From Granulicella sp. (GTDB taxonomy: Bacteria > Acidobacteriota > Terriglobia > Terriglobales > Acidobacteriaceae): a DNA stretch of 46,243 nt. The notes below the pieces were generated by a model, which saw only the letters and a program-made list of their open reading frames with translations, did not search any database and had not been told where the DNA came from. Position 1 is the first letter of the stretch. Each line of letters begins with the position of its first letter. A program made the translations under genes and the position numbers. This document shows, in pieces, positions 1-8,604 of this stretch. Location: contig DAHWOF010000010.1 in the NCBI GenBank assembly GCA_027335345.1, forward strand, positions 1 to 46,243, written 5' to 3'.

Positions 1-100
1 TCTCCTCCGGCCACGATCGGCGCAACAAAGCAGCGTCCATCTAAGCAGAACGTAAACTCCCGGGTTCTTCCTGGGCGTCTTCATGGGTTCTTGACGGATA

Positions 101-128
101 CCCGCTTGCGGGCCAGCCCGCAGGCGGG
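101..128. other. Strong G+C-rich hairpin downstream of the FG-GAP gene
   Basis: Arms CCCGCTTGCGGGC and GCCCGCAGGCGGG flank a 2-nt loop, giving a 13-bp stem with one G-T pair. It lies about 80 bp past the stop codon of the minus-strand gene that ends at 208. No T-tract follows on either strand, so it is not a classical intrinsic terminator. Nothing coding is convincing in 1-207. Confidence 0.4.
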
Positions 129-207
129 CGCCGTGCGTAACAGCACGTTCCTTGGGACAACGGCCACGAAGGACCCGGCGTCACACTCCATCTGCGCGGA
201 AGATGCC

Positions 208-2052
208 TCAGGGCAGCCTGGGGTGTTCGGTTGGAAGCTGAACGGCGACCACGCCCTGCCCCTCCCGCACGGTATAGAAGCGGTCAGCCGCCAGATCCGT
301 CAGCGTCTCCTTGAATCCATTGGGCCACAGGATCTCAGCCCGATCCAGAGTTCCATGGCTGCCGAGCCCAAAGTGTAGGCGCAGATCGTTCTGCGAGAGG
401 TAGCTTCCGCCGCTGCGCACCTCGCCAAGCTGCGCCAGATCGCCCGCCACCGCACGGACGCGCGCATTCAGCGCCAGGCGATTGCACTTGACGCCCTCCA
501 GTTGAAAGCTGATCCAATGATTCTTGGGTCCACCTACGGGGCGGAGAATCATTGGCTGGCCCACCAGATTCTCCACCACCGCTTCCATCCGGCCGTCGTT
601 GAAGAGATCGCCGAAGGCGACGCCGCGACTCACCTGCGGAACCAGCATCGCCTCTCCGACCCTCCAACTGACGTTCTTGAAGGTTCCGTCGCGTTGATTC
701 AGAAAGAGCCGCTTCGGTTCAAGAAACCTGGAAGTGGTGGGCGCGTGATCGATCTGCGGATACACATGGCCGTTGGCCTGGAAAAAGTCAGCCCAGCCGC
801 TGTTGGCGAAGTCGACAAAGCCGTCTCCCCAGCCCACGTATCCCTGCGTGCCTCTGGCGATGCCGGAGCCGATGGACATGTCGGTAAAGACCATCCCGCC
901 ATCGTTGCGGTAGAGGGAGGTGTACTCAACGTCGAAGTGAGAGACGGCGATCGACATGCGGCCGGTATGCAGATAGTCGCCCAGAGCGACGCCCATGTTC
1001 GCCTGCTCCACACCGTCTTCGTTGGCGGCCACGCCGGCCAGCAGACCCACGTCTTCAAACTTTCCGTTGCCGTCGTTCTGGTAGAGGTAGTTCTCTCCTC
1101 CATCGTTGGCCACAAACAGATCGAGCTTGCCGTCATTATTAAAGTCTGACCACACGGCAGTAAGACCGTGGCGATGGCCCGAGCCCGCCACGCCAGCCTT
1201 TGCGGAGACATCCGTAAAGGTTCCGTCGCCGTTGTTGCGGTAAAGATTGTCGGGCAATCCCGGCAATCCGCGCGGACCGCATTGCACTTCAATTCCAAGG
1301 TATTGGCAGGGCTTGTGCGAAGGGCCCGATGTGGGCAGGTTGTTCAGGTCAAAGTCGACATAATGCGAGACAAACAAGTCCGCCCAGCCGTCGCCGTTAT
1401 AGTCCCCGAACGCCGCGCCCGTGGCCCAGCCGGTATCCGCGCCAAGACCGCTTGCCTTGGTTACATCGGTAAAGGTTCCATCCCCGTTGTTGCGGTAGAG
1501 CACCACGCCGTTCAGGCAGGTTACCAGGATGTCCGGCCAACCGTCGTTGTTATAGTCGCCCACCGCCACGCCCATCGCCCAGCCGGGATAACCCACTCCT
1601 GCCTTGTCAGTGACATCGGTGAACGTCCCATCGCGGTTGTTGTGGAACAGGGCGCTGCGCGCCTTCACACCGTGCCGGGCCATGTCCACGCTCTGGGCGT
1701 TGGTGAAGTAGATGTCCAGCCAGCCGTCGCGGTCGTAGTCGATCAGCGCCACACCTCCGCTCATCGACTCGGAGATGAACTTCGCCTCCGGACTGGAGAG
1801 GTGGTCAAAACGAATGCCGGTCAACTTTGTAATGTCCGCCAACTGCGGATAGTTCGGCACGGGACCGGTCTCCTTGCTCTCCGCCTCCGCTTTTGCGCGC
1901 TCGGCGGGAGACAACGGAGTCGGCGAGCCCATCTGCCCCTCCGCCGCGTCCTGCCGGGGCCACAGCAAGAGAAACCCCGCCAGCTTCAACAGAAACTCCC
2001 GCCGCGATCTCCTTAGCCTCGCGCCTCTGCGCGCTCCAACCCTGGCTATCAT
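208..2052 (-). CDS. Tat-exported FG-GAP/VCBS repeat protein with C-terminal ASPIC/UnbV domain (CRTAC1 family)
   Basis: A 614-residue secreted beta-propeller protein of unknown substrate, common in large families in Acidobacteriota. The open frame runs up to 2220, but I start at the ATG at 2052. This puts a twin-arginine signal (SRREFLLKL, residues 16-24, then a hydrophobic stretch) at the N-terminus. At least five FG-GAP repeats follow, each with an acidic Ca-binding-like loop such as DYDRDGWLDIYF, DYNNDGWPDILV, DYNGDGWADLFV and DFNNDGKLDLFV. The last 80 or so residues (NHWISFQLEG to LHFGLG) match the ASPIC/UnbV domain. Such proteins are predicted to be extracellular or periplasmic and to bind calcium, carbohydrate or protein. 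No enzymatic residues are recognisable. It stands alone: the next gene downstream is outside the window, and upstream is a transposase relic. Confidence 0.85.
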   Translation of the reverse strand: MIARVGARRGARLRRSRREFLLKLAGFLLLWPRQDAAEGQMGSPTPLSPAERAKAEAESKETGPVPNYPQLADITKLTGIRFDHLSSPEAKFISESMSGGVALIDYDRDGWLDIYFTNAQSVDMARHGVKARSALFHNNRDGTFTDVTDKAGVGYPGWAMGVAVGDYNNDGWPDILVTCLNGVVLYRNNGDGTFTDVTKASGLGADTGWATGAAFGDYNGDGWADLFVSHYVDFDLNNLPTSGPSHKPCQYLGIEVQCGPRGLPGLPDNLYRNNGDGTFTDVSAKAGVAGSGHRHGLTAVWSDFNNDGKLDLFVANDGGENYLYQNDGNGKFEDVGLLAGVAANEDGVEQANMGVALGDYLHTGRMSIAVSHFDVEYTSLYRNDGGMVFTDMSIGSGIARGTQGYVGWGDGFVDFANSGWADFFQANGHVYPQIDHAPTTSRFLEPKRLFLNQRDGTFKNVSWRVGEAMLVPQVSRGVAFGDLFNDGRMEAVVENLVGQPMILRPVGGPKNHWISFQLEGVKCNRLALNARVRAVAGDLAQLGEVRSGGSYLSQNDLRLHFGLGSHGTLDRAEILWPNGFKETLTDLAADRFYTVREGQGVVAVQLPTEHPRLP

Positions 2053-2352
2053 CCGGAACGTCCACCTGGATCTTCGGGATAGCCGGGGTAGCCGCAGCGT
2101 AACGCTGCTCGCACAGGCGCCTCTTTGCATTGCGCCGATCGGCCGCGCGTTCCGCTTGCCGGCCCGCACTCGTCCACCAGGCGCAACCTCGCGTCCGGAA
2201 ACAAAGCTAGGCGGGCACATGGGCTCGGGAAGGGACAGAGCATCGCTTGCAAATTATAGAGGACGGAGGAGAAGAAGGTCTCCCCTGCCGCATGGCTGCG
2301 GAGCACAGCCAGTCAGAGATCCCCCGGCAAGCTGGCCGGGGCGACCTGGAGT

Positions 2353-2750
2353 CGCAGTGCGCTCACGGAAAACGGTATCCAGCCCGCCTACGCGCCGAAC
2401 AACCGCCTGGGACTAACCGCTCGCTTCCACGCCCATCCCTTCGAGCGACTCTGCTTTGCTCGTCGAATCGAACATTGACTCACCAAGCCCAACCATCCAT
2501 GAACCAACGGTCAGGTCGAACGCATGAACCAATCCAGCAAACATGCTGACGTTAAGCGCTACTTCTACGACATCCACCAACAACTCTCAGCGCGCCTCAC
2601 CGACTTTCTCAAAGCCTACAACTTCGCCCGAAGACTCAAGACCCCCAAGGGCCTAACGCCCCACAAATGCCTCTGCAAAATCCGGACACAATCCCCGGAC
2701 GGATTTACTCTCAAATCCATCCATCAAATGGCGGGATGATGCACCTGATC
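2353..2750 (+). pseudogene. Decayed C-terminal part of an IS481-family transposase
   Basis: One reading frame (phase of the ATG at 2524) shows the C-terminal signature of IS481/integrase-core transposases in order: LTENGIQ near 2362, TARFHAHPFERLC near 2416, then IEH-stop-LTKPNHP-stop-TNGQVERMN from 2467, and VKRYFYDIHQQL, YNFARRLKTPKGLTP, FTLKSIHQMAG to 2739. Two in-frame TGA codons (2476-2478 and 2500-2502) sit where intact members have Arg and Trp (HRLTK, HPWTNG). The catalytic Asp of TDNG is Glu. A premature TGA replaces the usual GLNT ending. The N-terminal two thirds, including the helix-turn-helix and first catalytic Asp, are missing, and I found no terminal inverted repeat. A dead relic of a past insertion; the reading frame from 2524 is not a gene. 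Confidence 0.75.
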
Positions 2751-3029
2751 CCTTTAACCCGACTGCACAAGGTTAGCTGCGAGTGCAACGTCGGTTGCGT
2801 CACCTGACAATTACAAGCTCTTCGCCGGGCTCCGCGTCTCCCGCCCCTCGCATTCGCCGCCGCGCGTCTCTCGATCGCGCATTGCGGCAAAACGCGCCGC
2901 AGAACCGGCAAGCAGCGCTTCCCACTATACTGGTCGCGCCGGAAGCTCGGTCATTGCGCGTTCCCCACACGGAAGAGTAGCGCCGCAAACCAACCGCAGC
3001 ACGTCAATATAGCGGGACAAGGAGTGTGT

Positions 3030-4595
3030 ATGGAAGAGCCGATTCGCCTGCGTACGGTTCGTTGTGCGGCAACCCTGCCGATTGCTCTGTGGCTGGCCAC
3101 GCTGCCTCTGCAAGCGCAAACGGCTCCCACGCCAACTACGGCAGCCGAGGCCCCAACCCCCACGCCGGCCGCCACACAGCACCCGGCGCCAAGCTCCACT
3201 CCCTCTGCCGCGCATCCCCAGCGCCGCGGCTTCGGCCCACCGATCGGCGTTCCCGTGGCCGGAATGCCCTTTGTCCACGACCCCTCCACAGTCGTCCGCT
3301 TCCACGGCCAGTACTACGTCTTCTCCACTGGGCGCGGAGCTCCGTTCTACTCGTCGCCGGATGGCGTCATCTGGACACGCGACGGCAGCGTCTTTACCCA
3401 GACTCCCGGTGACGTGCACGCCGCAGTGCCCAAGAACGATGGCGCAATCGTCTGGGCGCCGGACGTCATCCGCCTCAACGGCCAGTTCTATCTCTACTAC
3501 GCCGTCTCCAGTTGGGGATCCTTTCAATCCGCGATTGGCCTGGCCACCAACCCCGTGCTCGACCCCAAGGACCCAGCCTACAAGTGGACCGATCGCGGCG
3601 TGGTTGTCAGCTCCAATGGCGCCGAGGATCTTAACGCAATCGATCCCGGCGTCATCCGCGCGCCCGACGGGACCCTCTGGATATGCTACGGCTCCTACCA
3701 CGGCAGCATCCGTGTCACTCAACTCGATCCGAAGACCGGCCTGGCGCTCCAACCCAACGCTCTTGGCGCGTCTATCGCCACGGCGCGCGAGTCCGAGGCC
3801 TCCGACATCATCTTCCACAACGGCTTCTTCTACCTCTTCGTCAACCGCGGAAGCTGCTGCAAAGGGAAAGACAGCGAATACAACATCCGCGTCGGGCGCG
3901 CGCGCGTCATCACCGGGCCCTACCTCGACAAGCACGGTATTGCAATGACTCGCGGCGGCGGTTCGCTCTTCCTCGCCGCCCACGACCATCGCATCGGCCC
4001 GGGACACTTCGGCCGCGTCACCGATTACGACACGCCCGCCGATCCCGATGGCCCCCAGCGCTTCAGCGTCCACTACGAGGCCGACCTTACGCGCGGCGGA
4101 CGCTCCGTGCTCGACATCCGTCCCCTCCTCTGGTCGTCCGACGGATGGCCCATCGCCGGGGACAATCTCCCCGCCGGAACCTATCAGATCGTCTCCCGCC
4201 AGAGCGAAAACACGCTGGAGGAGCGTCTCTCCGTGCCGCCTGCACCAGCCGCACCACCCACGCTCCATCTGGCGCGCTATCTCACCCGCAATACGCAGCA
4301 ATGGACCATCGCGCCCGTCGGGGCTTTCTATAAAATCGTCAACCTCGCAACCGGGGATGCCATCGGCCTCTCCGCATCCGCGCCCGCACCCGCTGCCTCC
4401 ACCATCGAACTTGCCCCTTACACCGGAGCGGACAAGCAACTCTGGGGTCTCGACCAGTTCCCCGACGGCAGCTACCGCATCCGCAACAAGGCCACCGGCC
4501 TCACCCTCGCCGCCTCCGCTACGGACTCCAATGGCCTCATCGCCACCCCTTTCACCCGCGACGACCTCCACCGATGGAAGATCACCACACCGTAG
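3030..4595 (+). CDS. Secreted GH43 arabinan endo-1,5-alpha-L-arabinosidase with ricin-like C-terminal domain
   Basis: 521 residues. The ATG at 3030 is chosen because AAGGAG lies 5 nt upstream; an in-frame GTG at 3024 overlaps that ribosome site. Residues 1-30 are a Sec signal peptide ending LQAQ, then a Thr/Pro/Ala linker to about 66. The five-bladed GH43 propeller follows, with the general base Asp84 (FVHDPS), pKa-modulating Asp205 (NAIDPG) and proton donor Glu256 (SEASDI). WAPD, CYGSYHG and GPGHFG also match arabinanases rather than xylosidases. From about residue 385 a beta-trefoil ricin-B/CBM13-like domain shows QQW, KQLW and HRW motifs, probably for carbohydrate binding. It would act outside the cell or in the periplasm on arabinan. 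The sugar-acid cluster that starts at 5023 could use the released L-arabinose. Exact endo or exo specificity cannot be read. Confidence 0.85.
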   Translation: MEEPIRLRTVRCAATLPIALWLATLPLQAQTAPTPTTAAEAPTPTPAATQHPAPSSTPSAAHPQRRGFGPPIGVPVAGMPFVHDPSTVVRFHGQYYVFSTGRGAPFYSSPDGVIWTRDGSVFTQTPGDVHAAVPKNDGAIVWAPDVIRLNGQFYLYYAVSSWGSFQSAIGLATNPVLDPKDPAYKWTDRGVVVSSNGAEDLNAIDPGVIRAPDGTLWICYGSYHGSIRVTQLDPKTGLALQPNALGASIATARESEASDIIFHNGFFYLFVNRGSCCKGKDSEYNIRVGRARVITGPYLDKHGIAMTRGGGSLFLAAHDHRIGPGHFGRVTDYDTPADPDGPQRFSVHYEADLTRGGRSVLDIRPLLWSSDGWPIAGDNLPAGTYQIVSRQSENTLEERLSVPPAPAAPPTLHLARYLTRNTQQWTIAPVGAFYKIVNLATGDAIGLSASAPAPAASTIELAPYTGADKQLWGLDQFPDGSYRIRNKATGLTLAASATDSNGLIATPFTRDDLHRWKITTP

Positions 4596-4646
4596 AACTC
4601 CCTGGCGGAACCGCCTCCATTCACCACTTCAAACACCCGGATCGCT

Positions 4647-4688
4647 CGCGTTTGCTCGGAAAAGTCACTCGTAATGCGAGCGAACACG
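4647..4688 (+). terminator. Possible 3' hairpin of the GH43 gene
   Basis: CGCGTTTGCTCG (4647-4658) can pair with CGAGCGAACACG (4677-4688), a 12-bp stem with one C-A mismatch, 52 nt after the stop codon. There is no T-tract, so termination is only a guess; it may simply protect the mRNA end. Confidence 0.3.
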
Positions 4689-4754
4689 GTACAATCCACC
4701 TTAAAACACAGGTTCGAGTCCTGCGAGCGCTACCGGCTATCTGACGCTAAACGA

Positions 4755-4952
4755 CTACCGGCTGAAAGCTGGTAGGTTGGGTTGCGACTGAAAGTCGCCG
4801 GCTCGGCTAATGACGCATGGAACGCTTCGCGTTTGGCAGACTGCCATTGCCATTCTCTCGGCCCTCCTTCAATAAGCCTTCCATCAAGCCTCCCAGCCGC
4901 CTCGACATCCTTAGAAAAGGGGATGCTGAAAGCCGACCGCCTGAAAGGCGGT
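4755..4952. repeat. Cluster of short hairpins sharing a CTGAAAG apex
   Basis: Three perfect or near-perfect stems all close on a GAA loop: CTACCGGCT-gaa-AGCTGGTAG (4755-4775, one G-T pair), GCGACT-gaa-AGTCGC (4784-4798) and ACCGCCT-gaa-AGGCGGT (4936-4952). A fourth, shorter one (GCT-gaa-AGC) is at 4925-4933. The first arm CTACCGGCT also recurs as a direct copy at 4730-4738. The stem sequences differ while the apex is constant, as in a family of structured intergenic repeats. The whole spacer 4596-5022 holds no convincing gene. Confidence 0.55.
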
Positions 4953-5022
4953 GGGTTTAGGCCCGGGGATGGAAGCTCAATGTGCTGAATCCTTTTCGGT
5001 ACGGAGGGGCACGGCGCTTTCG

Positions 5023-5811
5023 TCAAATCCATCCGCCATCCACCACATAACTCTGGTTGGTCATTGCGGAACTGTCGTCCGCAGCCAGAAAGAGAGCAAG
5101 CCGCGCAACTTCTTGCGGCGCCAACAGACGTTTCAACGCCTGTCTGCCGAGGATCTCCGCCTTGTACTCTTCTGTGAACCACAACTGTCTTTGGCGTTCC
5201 GTCAGGATGGCGCCAGGCAGGATGCTATTCACTCGTATGTTGTCTGCGCCGAGTTCATGGGCGAGTGTCCGGGTCAACCCTACAATGGCGGCCTTCGCGG
5301 TGACGTATACAGCTAGCTTGGTCGAGGGAATGATCCATCCGATCGAGCTCATATTGATGATGGAGCCCGAACCTCGAAGGCGCATCGAGGGGATGACGCC
5401 CTGGATGGTGAAGAATAGATGTCGCAGGTTCACCGCCATCGTCTTGTCCCAGTATTCGGGAGTGACTTCTTCGATTGTGTGACGGGTATCGTTCCCTGCG
5501 TTGTTTATCAGAACGTCGACTCCGCCAAGATCGGCGATAATCCGATCGATCGTCTCTTTCAAGGCTGCGAGATCGGTGAGGTCACACTTGTAAAACCAGA
5601 CACTTGGATGCCCACTTGCAGCTAGCCGCGACACAAGCCTTTCTCCGGCGGTCTCCTGAACGTCGATGAAGGCCACCTTCGCCTGCTGCATCGCAAAGGC
5701 TTCCACCAGAGCCTCCCCAATGCCACTGGCGCCTCCCGTAACGAGGACGGAACGATCGCGCAGGCTTGGGTAACGGGCAAATGTATCGTTTTGTGACATC
5801 GAACATTCCAT
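5023..5811 (-). CDS. Short-chain dehydrogenase, sugar 1-dehydrogenase of the Caulobacter XylB type
   Basis: A 262-residue classical SDR. It has the NAD(P) motif TGGASGIG (residues 25-32), NNAGND, the catalytic Ser in NMSSIGW, and YVTAKA supplying Tyr and Lys. Beyond the common SDR core it shares stretches I recall from D-xylose 1-dehydrogenase XylB: YPSL near the N-terminus, YWDKTMAVNLRH, PGAILTERQRQLWFT and VVDGGW at the end. It is therefore likely to oxidise an aldose (L-arabinose, D-xylose or a related sugar) to its 1,4- or 1,5-lactone. It is the last gene of a minus-strand operon, 3 nt after the dehydratase stop codon. A second ATG at 5799 is possible. The substrate is inferred from neighbours and is not readable from the sequence. 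Confidence 0.8.
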   Translation of the reverse strand: MECSMSQNDTFARYPSLRDRSVLVTGGASGIGEALVEAFAMQQAKVAFIDVQETAGERLVSRLAASGHPSVWFYKCDLTDLAALKETIDRIIADLGGVDVLINNAGNDTRHTIEEVTPEYWDKTMAVNLRHLFFTIQGVIPSMRLRGSGSIINMSSIGWIIPSTKLAVYVTAKAAIVGLTRTLAHELGADNIRVNSILPGAILTERQRQLWFTEEYKAEILGRQALKRLLAPQEVARLALFLAADDSSAMTNQSYVVDGGWI

Positions 5812-5814
5812 TTC

Positions 5815-7545
5815 TCAATGCGATTCGCGCTCCACCAGAGATCCGCGACACCCGATCAGGAAGTCCAGATCGGCGCCTTCCGATGCCTGAGTGACATGTT
5901 GAACGTACATCTGTTGGTATCCGCCATTTACGACTGGTGGAACAGGTTTCCACGATGCCGCGCGACGTCTTAGTTCCTCGTCGGAGACATCCAGGTGCAG
6001 GCGTCGTTGCTCGACGTCGAGCTCAATGAGGTCTCCGTCTCGAACCAGAGCGAGTGGTCCTCCCGCCGCGGCCTCCGGACACACGTGAAGGACCACGGTC
6101 CCGTATGCCGTTCCGCTCATTCTGGCATCAGAGATGCGAACCATGTCCTTGATGCCGCGCGCCAGAACCTTGGGCGGCAGCCCCATATTCCCAACCTCCG
6201 CCATTCCCGGATACCCCTTTGGTCCGCAGTTTTGCAGAACCATCACGCACGACTCATCTATGTCGAGATCGGGATCGTTGATTCTCTCCCGATATCGCTC
6301 GATGGTCTCGAACACCACGGCGCGCCCCCTGTGCTTCATCAAGGCAGGCGTCGCCGCGGAAGGCTTTAGCACTGCCCCGTCAGGCGCCAGATTGCCACGC
6401 AACACGGCGATGCCACCATGTTCCACAAGTGGATGGCTCATCGGTCGGATCACCTCGGTATTCCAATTGGCAGCGTCGCTACAATTTTCTGCGATCGTTT
6501 TACCTGTGACCGTAAGAGCTGCGCCATGAACCAGCCTGTTTTCCACCAGCATCTTGATGACCACCGGCAACCCGCCCGCGTAGAAGAAATCCTCCATGAG
6601 AAACCTCCCGGACGGCATCAGATCGACCACCGTTGGGGTGTCTCTCCCGAGCCTGTCCCAGTCATCGAGTGAGAGCGGGACTCCGACCCTGCCGGCGATC
6701 GCCAGAAGGTGGATCACCGCGTTCGTCGATCCTCCCAGGGCGCCGTTAACGCGGATGGCATTCTCGAATGCCTCCTTGACCAGGATCTTCGACATGATTA
6801 GCTCTTCCCGCACCATCTCGACGATGCGTCTTCCGGACAAGTGCGCAAGCATGCCGCGGCGCGAGTCCACCGCTGGAATTGCGGAGTTGTTGGGAAGCGC
6901 CAAGCCGAGCGATTCCGCCATGGCGGCCATCGTCGATGCGGTGCCCATCGTCATGCAGTGGCCAGCCGAGCGCGACGTGCAGGACTCCGCTTCGGCAAAC
7001 TCGGCCTGTGACATTGTCCCCGCCTTCACCTCTTCGCTGAACCTCCACACGTCCGTGCCGGATCCGATGTCCTTCCCATGGAATTTGCCGTTCAACATCG
7101 GTCCGCCAGAGACGACGATCGCCGGCAAGTCGCAACTGGCGGCTCCCATGATCAGGGACGGCGTAGTTTTATCGCAGCCGCACATGAGCACCACTCCATC
7201 GATTGGGTTGCCGCGGATACTCTCCTCCACATCCATGCTCACGAGATTGCGGAACAACATGGCCGTGGGCCGGAGATTCGACTCTCCCGTTGACATCACC
7301 GGGAACTCCAACGGCAGCCCTCCGGCTTCCCACACCCCACGCTTCACTCTCTCTGCAAGCTCGCGAAGATGAGCATTGCAAGGGGTAAGCTCGGACCATG
7401 TATTGCAGATACCAATCACCGGCCGCCCCTCAAAGACATCAGCCGGCAGACCTTGATTCTTCATCCAACTGCGATGAATAAACCCGTCTTTGTTGTTTTT
7501 GCCGAACCATGCTGTGGAACGATACTTCCGCTTCTCATTTGGCAT
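5815..7545 (-). CDS. IlvD/Edd-family sugar-acid dehydratase (L-arabinonate/pentonate type)
   Basis: 576 residues, the usual length of L-arabonate and D-xylonate dehydratases, which remove water to give a 2-keto-3-deoxy-aldonate. Three cysteines that bind the [2Fe-2S] cluster are in place: Cys56 (SELTPCNAH), Cys124 (CGCDKTTPS) and Cys197 (SAGHCMTMGTAST). From memory the protein follows rhizobial L-arabinonate dehydratase closely along its whole length (VIGICNTWSEL, NAIRVNGALGGSTNAVIHLL, FFYAGGLPVV, NCGPKGYPGMAEVGNMGLPP, SDARMSGTAYGTVVLH). The pentonate subgroup is thus better supported than dihydroxy-acid or 6-phosphogluconate dehydratase. GAGGA lies 7 nt before the ATG. It sits between the GntR regulator (18-nt gap upstream) and the SDR, clearly one transcript. 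Confidence 0.88.
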   Translation of the reverse strand: MPNEKRKYRSTAWFGKNNKDGFIHRSWMKNQGLPADVFEGRPVIGICNTWSELTPCNAHLRELAERVKRGVWEAGGLPLEFPVMSTGESNLRPTAMLFRNLVSMDVEESIRGNPIDGVVLMCGCDKTTPSLIMGAASCDLPAIVVSGGPMLNGKFHGKDIGSGTDVWRFSEEVKAGTMSQAEFAEAESCTSRSAGHCMTMGTASTMAAMAESLGLALPNNSAIPAVDSRRGMLAHLSGRRIVEMVREELIMSKILVKEAFENAIRVNGALGGSTNAVIHLLAIAGRVGVPLSLDDWDRLGRDTPTVVDLMPSGRFLMEDFFYAGGLPVVIKMLVENRLVHGAALTVTGKTIAENCSDAANWNTEVIRPMSHPLVEHGGIAVLRGNLAPDGAVLKPSAATPALMKHRGRAVVFETIERYRERINDPDLDIDESCVMVLQNCGPKGYPGMAEVGNMGLPPKVLARGIKDMVRISDARMSGTAYGTVVLHVCPEAAAGGPLALVRDGDLIELDVEQRRLHLDVSDEELRRRAASWKPVPPVVNGGYQQMYVQHVTQASEGADLDFLIGCRGSLVERESH

Positions 7546-7563
7546 GACGGATCCTCGCTTGTC

Positions 7564-8337
7564 TTACCTGACAGTGCCCGGCGACGGCTTTTTTGTGGGT
7601 GATGCGCCGGATTGTCGCAAGATGTCCTCCGACGTCCGCGAAAGCATCGTCGTCATGGCGCTTTCTGCCAGCTTTCCCTTTCGGGCAGTCACCGCATCAC
7701 ACACCTTTTTGTGGAGCTTCAGACTCTGTAGATAGAGCTCATGATTGCTGCTGGTGAAGCGAAAACTTGCCCTCAACGCGCTCTGGATGACAGCACCAAA
7801 GGAGCGGAGAAATGGATTGTGGGTGGTATCGAGAAGCGCAAGGTGAAAGCTGAGATCCGCTTCCACAGACGCCGCCACATCGTCTGCCACGGCTTCCATC
7901 TGCAAGTAACAGGCTTGGATTCTCTGCAACTCCTCCGGCGTGCCGAATTCGGCTGCCATTCGCGCCGCGGCGGGTTCGACGAGCCGGCGAAAGTCGAGAA
8001 GATGTGAAAGCATCGAAGGAACTTCCGCACCAGTGAAGAACCATCCCAGGACTTCGGCGTCCAGCATGTTCCAATCGGTCGCCGGCCGCACCCGGGTGCC
8101 TGTCTTTCGCCTTACTTCTACCAACCCCTTTGATCCCAGCACCTTCATGGCTTCCCGCAAGACCGTGCGGCTCACACCAAACTTATTCCCCAGTTCGCTT
8201 TCATTGGGAAGAACCGTGCCGGGCGCCACGCTGCCGTCCGCAATCAGACCGCCAATACGGGCGGCAACCTGATGGTGCAAACTCCGGCGATCCTGCAAGG
8301 GAGAAACTGGGAGCGTCCATTTCGCTCTTCTTTTCAC
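7564..8337 (-). CDS. GntR-family transcriptional regulator, FCD (FadR) subgroup
   Basis: 257 residues. A winged helix at about 15-80 (PNESELGNKFGVSRTVLREAMKVLGSKGLVEVRRKTGTRV) is followed by an all-helical FCD effector domain (LLDFRRLVEPAAARMAAEF, DLSFHLALLDTTHNPF) with the Asp/His pattern that binds a metal and an acid ligand. FCD regulators of sugar-acid operons usually respond to the pathway's aldonate or keto-deoxy acid. The start is GTG at 8337 with no visible ribosome site. A TATACT hexamer on the minus strand (8350-8345) ends only 7 nt before the GTG, so a leaderless message is possible. It is the first gene of the minus-strand operon and faces the plus-strand lactonase operon across 381 bp, which suits control of both from one site. 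Confidence 0.88.
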   Translation of the reverse strand: MKRRAKWTLPVSPLQDRRSLHHQVAARIGGLIADGSVAPGTVLPNESELGNKFGVSRTVLREAMKVLGSKGLVEVRRKTGTRVRPATDWNMLDAEVLGWFFTGAEVPSMLSHLLDFRRLVEPAAARMAAEFGTPEELQRIQACYLQMEAVADDVAASVEADLSFHLALLDTTHNPFLRSFGAVIQSALRASFRFTSSNHELYLQSLKLHKKVCDAVTARKGKLAESAMTTMLSRTSEDILRQSGASPTKKPSPGTVR

Positions 8338-8344
8338 GCATTAG

Positions 8345-8388
8345 AGTATACATATGATGTATGTCTTCGCTATATTGATTGCGAAGAC
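8345..8388. promoter_or_regulatory. Two adjacent palindromes at the start of the GntR gene (probable operator)
   Basis: ATACAT-atg-ATGTAT (8348-8362) is a perfect 6-bp inverted repeat with a 3-nt spacer. It abuts GTCTTCGC-N10-GCGAAGAC (8363-8388), a perfect 8-bp inverted repeat. The first overlaps the TATACT hexamer (8345-8350, minus strand) just before the GntR start codon. A dimeric FCD regulator bound here would block its own operon. Which palindrome is the operator is not known. Confidence 0.5.
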
Positions 8389-8604
8389 GTACCGCCTGGA
8401 GAAGAGCATGAAGTCCGGTCGATCGCCGCCGTCTCACGATGTCCGTCTTTGCCTGCGGCCTCAGGCCTCACGACAGCGCATCCTCATCAAGGCCTTGGGG
8501 CTTCCAATAAGCCTAAGCAGCGGCGTGGAGATCCAGTCCGCGGTGAGGTCCGTGACGACTGCGGCGCTTCTGCGCCCGGCGCAACGGATGCTTCCTGCCA
8601 CCGC

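Noticed and set aside
91-378. 95-codon open frame on the plus strand at the left edge
   Set aside because: It runs into the FG-GAP gene on the opposite strand and resembles no protein.
2925-4571. A 548-codon open frame on the minus strand opposite the GH43 gene
   Set aside because: Val/Gly/Ala/Glu-rich composition without motifs, and the GH43 gene on the other strand has signal peptide, catalytic residues and ribosome site.
4705-4734. Sequence ACAGGTTCGAGTCCTGC with a T-arm-like loop and a following GAGCGCTACC, suggesting a tRNA 3' end or attachment site
   Set aside because: The T-stem has a mismatch, no acceptor partner or D-arm is found in the 80 bp upstream, and no integrase lies nearby. 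A CTCGTAA anticodon-loop-like stretch upstream has no stem.
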